Assembly (NCBI RefSeq): GCF_030812775.1
Contig: NZ_JAUSTI010000007.1
Location: 291,710 to 355,709, forward strand
Origin: Paenibacillus tundrae
GTDB taxonomy: Bacteria > Bacillota > Bacilli > Paenibacillales > Paenibacillaceae
DNA length: 64,000 nt
Direction: 5' to 3'
In this document: one piece after another, positions 20,901-29,325 of the stretch
Position numbering within the stretch: the stretch's first letter is position 1
Layout of the letters: the number at the start of each line of letters is the position of its first letter
Notes under the pieces: model-generated
Databases searched by the model: none
What the model saw: the letters and a program-made list of their open reading frames with translations, nothing else
Told to the model about the DNA's origin: nothing
Translations under genes and position numbers: made by a program

Positions 20901-21319
20901 GCTCCAAATGTATTAGGTCGGTGATGCTGGGGCCAGTTAAACTCGATGCCTCCTGAAATCCATGGCCCAGCAAGTCCAACAAGTGCCGGTTTAATGACAC
21001 GATTATAGTAAACGAAATCATAATTGTTCGTTTTATCTAATGCACGGTAGATTCGACCGCCAATTTCCGGCATGATCTCGATTCGAATATATTCATTTTC
21101 GAGAATAGCCATTGAATAGGTTTGAGATACTTTTTCATCCAAGATCTTATCAATAACCGGAAGTGGGTATACTCGTCCAGAGCTCCCTTGGTATACTCGC
21201 TTCTCCAAGAACATGGGATTCTTGTCAGGTTTACCCGTTCCATAGGTAGGGATTTCAACTTTCTCCTCCCAAACCCGAACCTGATTAGATACAGCCGATG
21301 ATGAATCATTTGCACTCAT
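17966..21319 (-). CDS. DUF5107 domain protein with long tetratricopeptide-repeat tail
   Basis: 1117 residues, no signal peptide or membrane segment. The N-terminal third (about 45-350) matches DUF5107: IRIEIMPEIGGRIYRALDKTNNYDF, GPWISGGIEFNWPQHHRPNTF and LWWANPAVAVNDHTQTVFPPD, a beta-sandwich resembling aldose-epimerase/galactose-mutarotase domains. Residues about 350-470 look like a second beta domain. From about 480 to the end it is helical repeats of TPR type (YYQLGLTLRLQERNEEAFKAF; FATAHRNLALAYYNK; the last unit ends GLGKKADAKKRFNEAL). AGGAGG precedes the ATG. Relatives usually lie near glycoside hydrolases, so carbohydrate handling in the cytoplasm is inferred, but no catalytic residues are established. 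It is monocistronic here; upstream bases 21320-21470 contain TTAAC/GTTAA half-sites of unknown meaning. Confidence 0.82.
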   Translation of the reverse strand: MSANDSSSAVSNQVRVWEEKVEIPTYGTGKPDKNPMFLEKRVYQGSSGRVYPLPVIDKILDEKVSQTYSMAILENEYIRIEIMPEIGGRIYRALDKTNNYDFVYYNRVIKPALVGLAGPWISGGIEFNWPQHHRPNTFGAVQHTVTENQDGSATVWVSEIDRMYGTKVTTGFTLHPGKAYIEITAQMYNRTSEPQTFLWWANPAVAVNDHTQTVFPPDVTAVFDHGKRDVSKFPIATGTYYKMDYSEGVDISRYKNIPVPTSYMAYKSDYNFVGGYDHSVQAGLLHVANHHVSPGKKQWTWGNGEFGQAWDRSLTDEDGPYIELMTGVFTDNQPDFTWLQPYEEKSFTQHFMPYKNIGVVKNASIDAAVNLEVDEALRVATVMAYATSVFEGATVELKGHKRTYVTESVTLSPTSTYKSVITLDEGDQPHDLTLTVRDSEQNLLISYRPAKPSIEQIPDAAKPLPLPEELISTEQLYLAGLHLEQYRHATFEPEDYYQEGLRRDRTDIRLNVAYGTLLLRRGELEKAETHFRTAIQSLTWRNPNPYDSEAYYQLGLTLRLQERNEEAFKAFYKAVWSSAYQDSGYYALSQIASERGAYLEALDLVERSLVRNARNYKSRLVKTALLRKLSRHEEAIAFADETLTMDIADFGARFEKFMNLKAKAKSEEAHAVQTELYRFMRDDAHNFLNLAWDYAGSGFLEEAAHVLEEISSLQGGSTYPMVHYTLAYVYDKLGQSDKAGQKRNLGEKAAPDYCFPNSLFDLSVLLHTVNQSPSDSKAHYYLANLYYDKKRAEDAIHHWEISIRLDSTFATAHRNLALAYYNKQSDADASLKSLNQAFECDQQDARVFYELDQLYKKTGVSAKERLTKLQKHMHLVEHRDDLYLEYITLLNTLGEHNKALSLLLGRRFHPWEGGEGKTTGQYTLALVELAKQENKRKSYHEAVSLLQRAFHYPENLGEGKLEGAQENNVHYELGLAYQGLGKQEEAIVHWKLASEGLEEPASAMYYNDQPPEMIFYQGLAWDQLNNSKEAKRRFNKLIDYAERHLFDDVKMDYFAVSLPDFLVFEDDLNKRNQTHCLFMLGLGLLGLGKKADAKKRFNEALQLEPNHQGARIHLELC

Positions 21320-21469
21320 GTGTGATCCTCCTTTCTATTTATAGCTTTAATGTAATGTTTTATTAGCCTATAAACAATTAACGAAAGTCGGTAGTTAATG
21401 GACTATATTCTTGTTTACAATGAACCTCCCGCCTTCAAGAACATTTGACTGAACGGAACATCAGCATAA

Positions 21470-21510
21470 AACAAAGGAACAACCATCCGTAACGAGATGT
21501 GTTGTCCCTT
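21470..21510 (-). terminator. Terminator of the MFS gene
   Basis: Minus-strand GG(g)ACAACACATC / GATGGTTGTTCC stem followed by TTTGTTTT. It lies about 90 bases past the MFS stop codon. Confidence 0.7.
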
Positions 21511-21524
21511 TTGACATTTGATTT

Positions 21525-21562
21525 TGCTTTGTACCATAACGTCTGCTTTGTACCATAACGTT
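21525..21562. repeat. Short tandem duplication, 19-base unit
   Basis: The unit TGCTTTGTACCATAACGTY occurs twice back to back (21525-21543, 21544-21562) and starts a third time (TGCTGTAC). It lies between the MFS stop codon and its terminator, so it is transcribed into the 3' untranslated region. Confidence 0.85.
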
Positions 21563-21600
21563 TGCTGTACAACGCTGCAAGGCTATGCCTATATTGCTTA

Positions 21601-22764
21601 TTAGGCTACAGCCTGAACGCTATGCTCTTTGCGAGTGATCGCATATATTGCTGTAACAAGTCCAAGAAGAATTAGAATTGATCCAACCCAGCCTGTGTGT
21701 TGAATGGCTGAATGATCAATGACCATGCCACCAATGTAAGTTCCTAGCGCAATACCCGCATGGGCAATACCGGAATTCGTACTGATCAACGTATCTGCTG
21801 TCTCGGGCGAAGTTTTGATGATTAGACTATTCTGCACAGGTGTAACCGTCCAGCTCAGAGCACTCCATACACTCAACAGTAGTAAGAAAGCGATTAGAGG
21901 CAAGCCCACACTGACTGGAATCAGTGCCATAGTAATCATAAACGGAATTAATACAATAATGATTGCTTTGGCTGGATGTAGCCGATCGGATAACAAACCT
22001 CCAATACCTCCTCCAGCAACTGCGGCAATACCAAACATGACATAGATGAATGTCACCATGGTAGAACTAGCTCCAATCGTCGCCTGAAGGAAGGGTGTGA
22101 AATACGCATACAGCGTTAAGTGACCCGCAAGCACTAATAAGGTCGTTGCATGAATTGCCAACATTCGCGGATTCCATAGTGCAGACAGTTGCTTCTTGAG
22201 CGGTACAACAGGAATCGGCTGCACACGATCCATCGCAATACTAATGGCAACAATCACTAGAGCTGTCAAAATAGCAATAAAGATAAACACTTCTCGCCAT
22301 CCAGCCATATTACCTACAAAAATGCCAAGCGGCACACCCAGAATGAGTGATGCACTGCCCCCCATCGTAATGATGCCAACGGCTCGCCCTTTATACTGCG
22401 GTTCCACAATACGAGCAGCGAGAGTCAGAGAAAGCACAAAGATTAATGAACCCGTTGCAGCACCGAGTGCCCTGCCCGCCATCAGCATGTAAAAGTTCAC
22501 ACTGAATGCGGAGATTAGATTACTTATTAGAAACACAACTAACGTGCACAAATACACCTTTTTACGTTCGAATCGGGCTGTTACATTCAACAGAATAGGT
22601 GCAGATATTGCGTAAACTAATGAAAATATAGAGATCAAATATCCCGCTTTTGCGTAGCTCAGGTGTAAATCTGTTGCAATCAAATCCAGAATTCCACCCA
22701 AAATAAGTTCAACGGTTCCGACAACAAAGGCCGCAATCGCTAAAACATATACTTTTTTATTCAT
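21601..22764 (-). CDS. MFS transporter, DHA1 family (AraJ/YbcL-like exporter)
   Basis: Twelve hydrophobic helices fill 387 residues. The first helix VLAIAAFVVGTVELILGGILDLIATDLHLS and the loop between helices 2 and 3 (NVTARFERKKVYL) are those of the DHA1 drug/sugar efflux group (AraJ, NepI). The later GGLLSDRLHPAK motif is the second-half equivalent. The start at 22764 has GAGGAGG 9 bases upstream; the longer frame adds six residues over that site. By family it is a proton antiporter for drugs, nucleosides or sugars; substrate unknown. The gene upstream on the same strand is a TrmB-type regulator separated by a terminator. Confidence 0.9.
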   Translation of the reverse strand: MNKKVYVLAIAAFVVGTVELILGGILDLIATDLHLSYAKAGYLISIFSLVYAISAPILLNVTARFERKKVYLCTLVVFLISNLISAFSVNFYMLMAGRALGAATGSLIFVLSLTLAARIVEPQYKGRAVGIITMGGSASLILGVPLGIFVGNMAGWREVFIFIAILTALVIVAISIAMDRVQPIPVVPLKKQLSALWNPRMLAIHATTLLVLAGHLTLYAYFTPFLQATIGASSTMVTFIYVMFGIAAVAGGGIGGLLSDRLHPAKAIIIVLIPFMITMALIPVSVGLPLIAFLLLLSVWSALSWTVTPVQNSLIIKTSPETADTLISTNSGIAHAGIALGTYIGGMVIDHSAIQHTGWVGSILILLGLVTAIYAITRKEHSVQAVA

Positions 22765-22825
22765 GTTCCGAATCCTCCTCAAAAGTTACAACTACGATAG
22801 TAATCCATGAGAGAAAAGATTTCAA

Positions 22826-22858
22826 TAAAAAAAACTATTCTGCAATAGAATAGTTTTG
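22826..22858 (-). terminator. Terminator of the TrmB-like regulator gene
   Basis: Minus-strand AAAACTATTCT, loop ATTGC, AGAATAGTTTT, then TTTT. It lies between the regulator and the MFS gene. Confidence 0.9.
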
Positions 22859-22882
22859 AGATGACATCTGACGCCTTGATTT

Positions 22883-23635
22883 TTAATAAATCAGTCGGGC
22901 AAGCAACTTGGAAATCTCTTGATCCTGTAAGAGCTGATCACCATACTTTTTCGTAATTTGCGTGAGCGCAATATCATGATAGAAATAATCTGTTAGCGCT
23001 TTAACGATCGGTTTGGACGTCGTCTTAATCGCTTTCCATGCCTCATTCTCAATCCCTGCGAACAGCAAATACGCATGATCCACAATTAGCAACTGAGAAG
23101 GTTCGAGATGGTTTCCCTCTGGAAATAAGGAGTATCGTCGAGAAAGCGCCGTCTCCAACCCACCAACTGCGAGCACCTCTACGTAAACTCCCTGCTGCTC
23201 TTTTTGCTCCAACAACGGACGGTATTTCTCCATCTGTTCACTCCAGGCAAGCAATAAAATAGAAGATTCAGCCTCTTCAATCAGCTGTTCCATATTGGAG
23301 GCTATAGAGGTTTCGTCCTTTAACGTCCAGATGTGTTCATCCGAATACGTTCGCTTAATTTTATAACTCTTCAACTCTTCGATGTCCTTCTCAAAATCTG
23401 CTCTGATCTTGAGAATGATGGACTGGAGATCCACAGCCAAATACAACTTTTTTTTGCCGTTCATAGTTGTGAGGACTGCCCCTTTATCAATCAGTCGATT
23501 CAACACCTCATATATTTTCGCTTTAGGTACATTCGAGTGGCTAACAATGGAGGTCGCATCAAGGGGTTCATTTTGAGCAAATATTGCCTCGTAGACTTGG
23601 CTTTCGTATTGGGTAAATCCGAATTTTTGTAACAT
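22883..23635 (-). CDS. TrmB family transcriptional regulator
   Basis: The N-terminal winged helix (1-75) is TrmB-like: LQKFGFTQYESQVYEAIFAQNEPLDATSIVSHSNVPKAKIYEVLNRLIDKG. The C-terminal half (about 115-220) has the phospholipase-D-like sensor fold seen in this family (EEAESSILLLAWSEQMEKYRPLL; VDHAYLLFAGIENEAWKAI). TrmB proteins bind sugars and control transport genes. The adjacent MFS exporter on the same strand is the only obvious target, although a terminator separates them. A length of 250 aa fits bacterial members. The start follows GGACCGATC-like bases rather than a strong site, so its exact position is less certain. Confidence 0.88.
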   Translation of the reverse strand: MLQKFGFTQYESQVYEAIFAQNEPLDATSIVSHSNVPKAKIYEVLNRLIDKGAVLTTMNGKKKLYLAVDLQSIILKIRADFEKDIEELKSYKIKRTYSDEHIWTLKDETSIASNMEQLIEEAESSILLLAWSEQMEKYRPLLEQKEQQGVYVEVLAVGGLETALSRRYSLFPEGNHLEPSQLLIVDHAYLLFAGIENEAWKAIKTTSKPIVKALTDYFYHDIALTQITKKYGDQLLQDQEISKLLARLIY

Positions 23636-23855
23636 GGACCGATCTCTCGCATCCTTTCTCTTCCGACAAAGTACAGCATGAATGGTAGCACTTTCTCAAG
23701 TTTAGTCTTACTTTCAGTTTAGTCGCCTAACCTTCCTCTGTCCAGTTCCTGCCAAGGGTTTTGTACCAGTAGAATCCTCATATTATGCAGGCTCATTGGT
23801 TATATTAAACACCAGGTTGCACATTTCCCTTATACCTAAGGAGCTGATCTCATTC

Positions 23856-23984
23856 ATGGAAAGCACGAAGGAATTTGTTAAAAAAGTGAACGATAATGCC
23901 GAAAAAGCGCGTCACAACAAAAACAATGGTAAAGGTACACCGGGTGACAAGCTGCCTAATAAGCAACACAGTACGAATAAATAA
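23856..23984 (+). CDS. DUF4023 family micro-protein (42 aa)
   Basis: A 42-residue hydrophilic protein: MESTKEFVKKVNDNAEKAR, then HNKNNGKGTPGDKLPNKQH and a short basic tail. The pattern of an N-terminal FV-K helix, a GKGTP turn and a C-terminal LPNKQH is that of DUF4023, a short family confined to Bacillus/Paenibacillus-type Firmicutes, of unknown function. The ATG at 23856 is chosen because AAGGAG lies upstream (about 12 bases) and the family starts here; an in-frame ATG 20 codons earlier lacks a site. It is free-standing, between the TrmB gene and a terminator. The composition resembles small spore-associated proteins, but that is only an analogy. Confidence 0.75.
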   Translation: MESTKEFVKKVNDNAEKARHNKNNGKGTPGDKLPNKQHSTNK

Positions 23985-24042
23985 ACAGGTTCGATCTACT
24001 GCACATGAAGATTCAATCCGTATTTCCAAATTAGAAAAAAAC

Positions 24043-24074
24043 AAAAAAAGGATCTCTGTCTAGAGATCCTTTTC
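24043..24074. terminator. Bidirectional terminator
   Basis: AAAAGGATCTCT, loop GTCT, AGAGATCCTTTT. A-run on one side and T-run on the other serve the DUF4023 gene and the convergent solute-binding-protein gene. Confidence 0.9.
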
Positions 24075-24084
24075 TAACGCATTA

Positions 24085-25728
24085 TTATTGATTCGCTTTA
24101 ATAATTTCATTGACTTCCTGTGTGATTTGGTCACCACCAAGCTTTTTCCAATTGGCAACAAAATTTTCAAATTCATCAATGGGTAGGTTACCATAAATAA
24201 TCTTCAAAAACGTTTCTGCTCTTAATTTATCCAAGGTTGCCTGTTTCGTGTTCATTGTTCTTGTCGGTGCGTAGATGAACTCGTTCATAACAATCAGATC
24301 GTTGTCGCGATAATGTTTAATGACTGCCTGGGAGCTCTCTGGACCAAAAATTCGTTCCATATGCCATTTATCCAGATTACCGTTACGGTAATCCATAATA
24401 TCATCATAGAAAAGTTTAGCTTCCAGCTCTAATCCGGATGTATCGCCTGATTTTAGCGCTTGCTCTACTTCATCTTGAGCTTTTACATTTTTGTTCGCCG
24501 GAAGATTAGATACTGTTGCATTATGGAAACCAAGTCCTGTTAGACCATTCAGGTATTTTTCACGCTCGGTCTTGGCAGACTCGCCGAACATCTTCTCTGT
24601 TTGAAAATTCAACAGTTTAATGACTGCTTCAGGATGCTCGTATCCTTTGCGGACAGCAAAGATTCCACCCAGACTCAGGTGATTCTGTGTCTTTGCAGGT
24701 TCTGCATCAATGGATTGAACTGGATATGGCAGCCAATCGACGTTCTTATCCTTCTTGATCATACTGCTGACCTGAAACGGAGCCCATTGAGGCAAGAAGA
24801 ACATGCCTGACTTGCCTGCGTTCACATCCTCCATCATCTTCGCAAAATCCTTAACCCCGAATTCAGGATCAATGACACCCTTCTGATACAGGTTTTGCAG
24901 TTCTCGCAATCCTTCTTTCACTTCAGGTTGAATGGTTCCATTCACAACTTGACCTGAACCATCCTTAATCCACGTTTCCAGATATCCGTGATACCCCAGC
25001 AAGAACGCGTTAATCGGTAAATCCTTGTTCAATGCGATACCGAAAGTATCATCCTTTCCATTGCCATCCGGATCTTCAAACGTAAATGCCTCTGCGATCT
25101 TAATAACATCTTGCATCGATTTTGGGGCTTCCAACCCTACGTTTTTGAGCCAGTCTTGACGAATCCAGATCATGTCAGAAGAATCAAGTGACCCCGGAAA
25201 ACTGACCATGGCGTATATTTTGCCATCTTTAGTTACCGGCTTTAATCCCGCTCCATCCTCAGCGGACATAAATTCTTTTACTAGATCTGATGCATATTTA
25301 TCATACACCTCTGTAAGATCCTCAATCATACCTGCTTCATACAATTGCTCGAATTGCACAGCACTAACTTTCAACACATCAGGTAAATCACCACTAGCGA
25401 GCGTAACGTTCATTTTATCATTGTAGTTAGCATCAGGAACAATCCATTCGTATGATACGTCAATGCCTAGTTCATCCATGTAACCTCTCGTCCAGATGTT
25501 CTTGGCATGTGTATCTCCAGAAGCTAATGATTCTTTGCCTGTCTCATTCATGGTAGAGGTGAGCTTAATCGGTGGATCATATTTGGTAAGTGGTCCTCCA
25601 GCATCTTGCTGGGTACTCGGCTTAGTCTCCTCCTCTCCACTACCTGCGCCTGATGAGCACGCCGCGAGTGTTGCCGCCAAAACCATGGATAAAGTAAGTA
25701 ATGAGAATCTTTTGAATGACACTTTCAT
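24085..25728 (-). CDS. Extracellular solute-binding lipoprotein of a Lpl-type sugar ABC importer
   Basis: A lipoprotein signal peptide with lipobox LAAC (Cys 24) is followed by a Ser/Gly/Glu linker and a family-1 solute-binding fold. Motifs typical of the LplA/YtcQ group: GYMDELGIDVSYEWIVPD, LASGDLPDVLKVS, DMIWIRQDWLKNVGLEAPKSMQDV, FTFEDPDGNGKDDTFGIALN and GKSGMFFLPQW. Length 547 aa matches LplA-type binders. It should capture oligosaccharides for the permeases at 29351-31162, which are Lpl B/C-type. It sits downstream of YesN but has its own spacer with a strong cre-like element, so separate CcpA-controlled transcription is likely. The sugar is inferred from neighbours to be an arabinose-containing oligosaccharide. 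Confidence 0.93.
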   Translation of the reverse strand: MKVSFKRFSLLTLSMVLAATLAACSSGAGSGEEETKPSTQQDAGGPLTKYDPPIKLTSTMNETGKESLASGDTHAKNIWTRGYMDELGIDVSYEWIVPDANYNDKMNVTLASGDLPDVLKVSAVQFEQLYEAGMIEDLTEVYDKYASDLVKEFMSAEDGAGLKPVTKDGKIYAMVSFPGSLDSSDMIWIRQDWLKNVGLEAPKSMQDVIKIAEAFTFEDPDGNGKDDTFGIALNKDLPINAFLLGYHGYLETWIKDGSGQVVNGTIQPEVKEGLRELQNLYQKGVIDPEFGVKDFAKMMEDVNAGKSGMFFLPQWAPFQVSSMIKKDKNVDWLPYPVQSIDAEPAKTQNHLSLGGIFAVRKGYEHPEAVIKLLNFQTEKMFGESAKTEREKYLNGLTGLGFHNATVSNLPANKNVKAQDEVEQALKSGDTSGLELEAKLFYDDIMDYRNGNLDKWHMERIFGPESSQAVIKHYRDNDLIVMNEFIYAPTRTMNTKQATLDKLRAETFLKIIYGNLPIDEFENFVANWKKLGGDQITQEVNEIIKANQ

Positions 25729-25775
25729 GCGAATCCCCCTTTTTCTCCTCCGTGAGGTATATGTTCATTTTATTA

Positions 25776-25789
25776 AGAAAGCGCTATCA
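25776..25789. promoter_or_regulatory. cre-like catabolite-response element upstream of the binding-protein gene
   Basis: AGAAAGCGCTATCA matches the CcpA consensus WTGNAANCGNWNNCW-type core (TGAAAGCGCTWTCA) at 13 of 14 positions. It is about 50 bases upstream of the lipoprotein start, where bound CcpA would block initiation. Confidence 0.75.
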
Positions 25790-25847
25790 ATTCGAGTGGA
25801 CGCCGTTTACATCTGGTATCTTTAATTGACCACTTGATAGGGATACA

Positions 25848-27518
25848 CTAATTTTTTTGGTCTCGAAACTCCTGAGGCGTACAACCCGTTGCTTTTTTGA
25901 AGAACCGGTAGAAATAATGCTGATCACTGAAGCCCACTTTGGCGGATATTTCATGCATTTTACACGCAGAACCTAGCAGCAGTTCCTTACTAAGCTCAAT
26001 TCGCCGTTCATGGATATAGTCCGATATCCCCTTACCTGTAACCCGTTTGTACCACCGTGATAGATACGAAGGATTTAATGAAACTTCTTGAGCGATTCGA
26101 GTCAGGGAGAGATCGTCTGCTAGATGATGCTTGATATATAGATGAATGGTCGTTAGAATCTGAGACTGATCATGTAGACGTGTATTGCTCCTTTTGGAAA
26201 TAATCCATTCGAATGCTGATCGATAGAAGATAACTAATTCGTGCCACGGCGTTTGGATATCAAAATGCAACATTTGAGTCAGCTCCATATCCTCCATCGC
26301 GGATTCATACAGTCCCATCTCTTGCAGCACTTCGATCAATGCATTCGCTGCCCCGATATATATCTTCATGCGGAAGAACGGATCTTGTAGTCCCTCGATG
26401 GATACCTCCGTCCACTTATCAAATGAATCCATCCATTCCTGCTCTCCTGCTACAATGCGAGCTTTGATCTGATCCATATGCAATACTGCAACTGCCTGAC
26501 GGTTTACCACATTGGGGGTGTAATTAAGTGCATGCTGCACCTGTACTCGTAACAATTTTTCCATCCCAAGTCCAGGGCCTGCATGCACCGACAAGCGCAA
26601 CTGAGCGATCGCCGTATTCAGATCCATCCAGTCCACCACCTGCTCACTGACCATAATAGATACCGACAGATTCAAGCAATCCGCACAAGATTGTTGCACA
26701 GATTCCAGGGTTCCATATACGAAACGAAGTGTCTGCTCTCGTTTCTCTTGCTGGTTGGTCGCAAAGGGAACATCCTGAGCGGATGGCTGAATGATGCAGG
26801 CAATTACTTGTAGATCGAGATCAACGGACTTCACAATCGTTTTATCCTGGAGCAACTCCTCTGCGACGTTAGCCACTGCATAACGAATCAGACTCCGATC
26901 CGCATGAGATTGATAAGTGTTCCACTCTTCAACACGTATAATGATAGGAATAACAGGCTCTTCAGATCGGAAAGGAAGCTGCACGGCATCCAATTCTTCT
27001 TGAAGCGAAGCCAGTTCGTACCTTTCCGTTCGTTTCATAACATCAAGTAACAGTTGGCGTTGCAATTGAGGTAAAGCTCTTGGCAACTTACTGCGGAACC
27101 AAGCATTCTGGTAGCGAAAATCATTTTCTTCTGCTATTTGCTGCAAAGCCCGGTCTACAGCAGCTCGAATATGACTCATACCTTCTGTTTTCAGTAGGTA
27201 ATCTACCACACAAGGATTACGAATGGCTTGGTGCGCATAATCAAACTCATTGTGACCTGTAAGCAGTAGCACCTTGCATCTCGGCCAGCGATCTACAATT
27301 TTATCGATAAGCTCCATCCCATCCATGCCAGGCATGCAAATGTCACTCAGCACAAGATCAATCTTGACCGAATTCAACCATTCGATTGCTTCATAAGCTG
27401 AATAGGCCTTAATGATCTCCATATCATGAATATTTGCTTTCTGAAAAAATGCATATAATCCATCCAAAATAACAGGTTCATCATCCACAATAAGCATCCG
27501 GTGCATATATTCATTCAC
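25848..27518 (-). CDS. YesN-type response regulator (receiver + AraC DNA-binding domain)
   Basis: The N-terminal receiver domain (about 5-125) has the acidic pocket VDDEP and phospho-acceptor Asp about 59 (LVLSDICMPGMDG), with the LLTGHNEFDYAHQAI and DYLLKTEG switch regions. A long linker domain (about 150-440) is characteristic of YesN proteins. The C-terminal AraC unit contains DLSLTRIAQEVSLNPSYLSRWYKRVTGKGISDYI and GFSDQHYFYRFFKKATGCTPQEFR. It overlaps the YesM sensor gene by 8 bases, so the two are co-translated. It should activate the importer and hydrolase genes in this locus. Length 556 aa is typical. Confidence 0.95.
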   Translation of the reverse strand: MNEYMHRMLIVDDEPVILDGLYAFFQKANIHDMEIIKAYSAYEAIEWLNSVKIDLVLSDICMPGMDGMELIDKIVDRWPRCKVLLLTGHNEFDYAHQAIRNPCVVDYLLKTEGMSHIRAAVDRALQQIAEENDFRYQNAWFRSKLPRALPQLQRQLLLDVMKRTERYELASLQEELDAVQLPFRSEEPVIPIIIRVEEWNTYQSHADRSLIRYAVANVAEELLQDKTIVKSVDLDLQVIACIIQPSAQDVPFATNQQEKREQTLRFVYGTLESVQQSCADCLNLSVSIMVSEQVVDWMDLNTAIAQLRLSVHAGPGLGMEKLLRVQVQHALNYTPNVVNRQAVAVLHMDQIKARIVAGEQEWMDSFDKWTEVSIEGLQDPFFRMKIYIGAANALIEVLQEMGLYESAMEDMELTQMLHFDIQTPWHELVIFYRSAFEWIISKRSNTRLHDQSQILTTIHLYIKHHLADDLSLTRIAQEVSLNPSYLSRWYKRVTGKGISDYIHERRIELSKELLLGSACKMHEISAKVGFSDQHYFYRFFKKATGCTPQEFRDQKN

Positions 27519-29271
27519 CTTTCCACGGCAGATTTATAATGATGCATAGACCACCCAAACGACTGCGCTCGGCAGCGAGGCCATAGTCTGCACCAAACTT
27601 AATTTGTAATCGTTGATGCACATTAATCAGACCCGTAATCTCTTCATGTTCATGACGTAGAACGGATTCTTGAAAGTTGCTCTCAAAGGAATGTTTCAGA
27701 TGTTGCAGATCGTCATCGGTCAACTGATCCCCATCGTCTTCAATTCGGATAGCAAGCCTGTCCTGCTCGGAATAATATGATAATTTCAGTAATCCCCCAC
27801 GGCTGCGCTTGGACAGCGCATATTCAAAAGCATTCTCTACAATCGGCTGAATAATCACCCGCGGAATTGCAATCGCATTGTAAGCTTCATTCATAGGCTC
27901 CACCTCCAACTGTATCCTTGAACCGAATCGGATCTGTTGAATAGATGCATAGATCATCGCGTGTTCAATCTCAGCACCAAGAGAAACCTCGGATTGCGAA
28001 TCTCGTGTCATATATCTGAAATACTGGCCTAGATAGTCGGTGAATTCCTGAATTAATTCAACATGTTCAACCTCTGCCATCTGTTTAATACTAAACAGGC
28101 TGTTGTACAGAAAGTGGGGCTGAATCTGTGATTGAAGATGCTTCAGCTCAGCCTCACTGGTTCGAATTCGAGCAACATAATTCTCTTCAATAAGTACATG
28201 TAAGCGTTCTATCATGTGATTGAAGCGAGAGTACAAATAACCAAATTCATCCCCTCTTGAATGCGGAATCCGCGTTAGGGTATGCCCCTGCTCTGTCATT
28301 CGAAACCCTTTGACTAGAGCAGATAACGGCTTGTGTATTGATCGATATATGGAAAATGAGAAGATCATAATGATGACAATGGATATTAGTGTTGAGATCC
28401 ACAACCATAACTTATATTGTTCAAGTGGTGCTTCCAGCACATCTTCAGCAATGCTGGACGTTAGGGTGAACGAATGATCTGCATCATAAAGAGCATAATG
28501 CAAGAAGTCGTCTGAATGATATCTCGTAACCTGCGCTGATTCAGAGGAATGTTCTGTTTGCGATGGTCGTTTCTGGACAGATGCCGCTTGGTCTGAAGAG
28601 GAAATCACAACCTGCTGTTTATCTCCAAAACTCAGCGTGATATCACTGCCACCTGTCTCAGATAGTTGTTGCAATCTCTGCTTCAATTCTCCAGACGATA
28701 AACGAATGCCTAGTATGAAATTGGGAGCTTCCTCATAATTCATGTTATATGGATTGCTTTTGAGAAAAAAGAGATCGCTGCCCGAATAGGACAACTCCCC
28801 ATTCAGGTTACCCATGGTTGTCAGCAGGTTCTGCCATTCCTGATCCTCTACATTTCGAATACCATCAACCGCGCTTACACGCTTGTGTAAGGTGGGCACG
28901 TAATAGACAACATCGCTTATGTATGGGCTTGTCACCATAATCTGACTGAGCTTCTGATGGATGTCGTTCAAACTGGACGTTACTTCATACCTACTCATAA
29001 TGGCTGATCGTGTGCTTAGTGTAGACATCAATTCATCAAATGAAAATTCATTGACTAAGCCACTCATGCGTTCTAACTCAAACTGTAAATGATTGTGGTA
29101 AAAATGTAGCTTGGATTCGTGCGCACGTTCCACTTCAGATTGCATCTGAGTAGAGCTGTAATGAGTAATCATAATGCTCATTCCGTATAGCGGAAGAATC
29201 ACAAGTACAAATGCCACGATAAGTTTGACAATGATGGATTGATTCTTCCATCTACCACTGAAGATTCGCAT
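27511..29271 (-). CDS. YesM-type sensor histidine kinase
   Basis: Two membrane segments (about 14-34 and about 285-305) bracket a 250-residue extracellular sensor region of dCache type. Then come a HAMP domain (FRMTEQGHTLTRIPHSRGDEFGYLYSRFNHMIERLHVLI), the His_kinase phospho-site in LQSQIQPHFLYNSLFSI, and a HATPase domain with N-box PIVENAFEYAL and the G-box IRIEDDGDQL. This class senses extracellular oligosaccharide, often via the binding protein. It heads the yesM-yesN pair and follows the permease genes across a terminator (29297-29325), with a good AAAGGAG site just after the hairpin. Length 586 aa is normal. Confidence 0.95.
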   Translation of the reverse strand: MRIFSGRWKNQSIIVKLIVAFVLVILPLYGMSIMITHYSSTQMQSEVERAHESKLHFYHNHLQFELERMSGLVNEFSFDELMSTLSTRSAIMSRYEVTSSLNDIHQKLSQIMVTSPYISDVVYYVPTLHKRVSAVDGIRNVEDQEWQNLLTTMGNLNGELSYSGSDLFFLKSNPYNMNYEEAPNFILGIRLSSGELKQRLQQLSETGGSDITLSFGDKQQVVISSSDQAASVQKRPSQTEHSSESAQVTRYHSDDFLHYALYDADHSFTLTSSIAEDVLEAPLEQYKLWLWISTLISIVIIMIFSFSIYRSIHKPLSALVKGFRMTEQGHTLTRIPHSRGDEFGYLYSRFNHMIERLHVLIEENYVARIRTSEAELKHLQSQIQPHFLYNSLFSIKQMAEVEHVELIQEFTDYLGQYFRYMTRDSQSEVSLGAEIEHAMIYASIQQIRFGSRIQLEVEPMNEAYNAIAIPRVIIQPIVENAFEYALSKRSRGGLLKLSYYSEQDRLAIRIEDDGDQLTDDDLQHLKHSFESNFQESVLRHEHEEITGLINVHQRLQIKFGADYGLAAERSRLGGLCIIINLPWKGE

Positions 29272-29296
29272 GTTTCTTCTCTCCTTTCTTCCAAGG

Positions 29297-29325
29297 AAAA
29301 AAAGGAGCCGACAATCGGCTCCTCC
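29297..29325 (-). terminator. Terminator between permease and sensor-kinase genes
   Basis: Minus-strand AGGAGCCGA, loop TTG, TCGGCTCCT then TTTTTTT. It is only 25 bases upstream of the yesM start, so kinase expression must come from read-through or a start very near. Confidence 0.85.
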
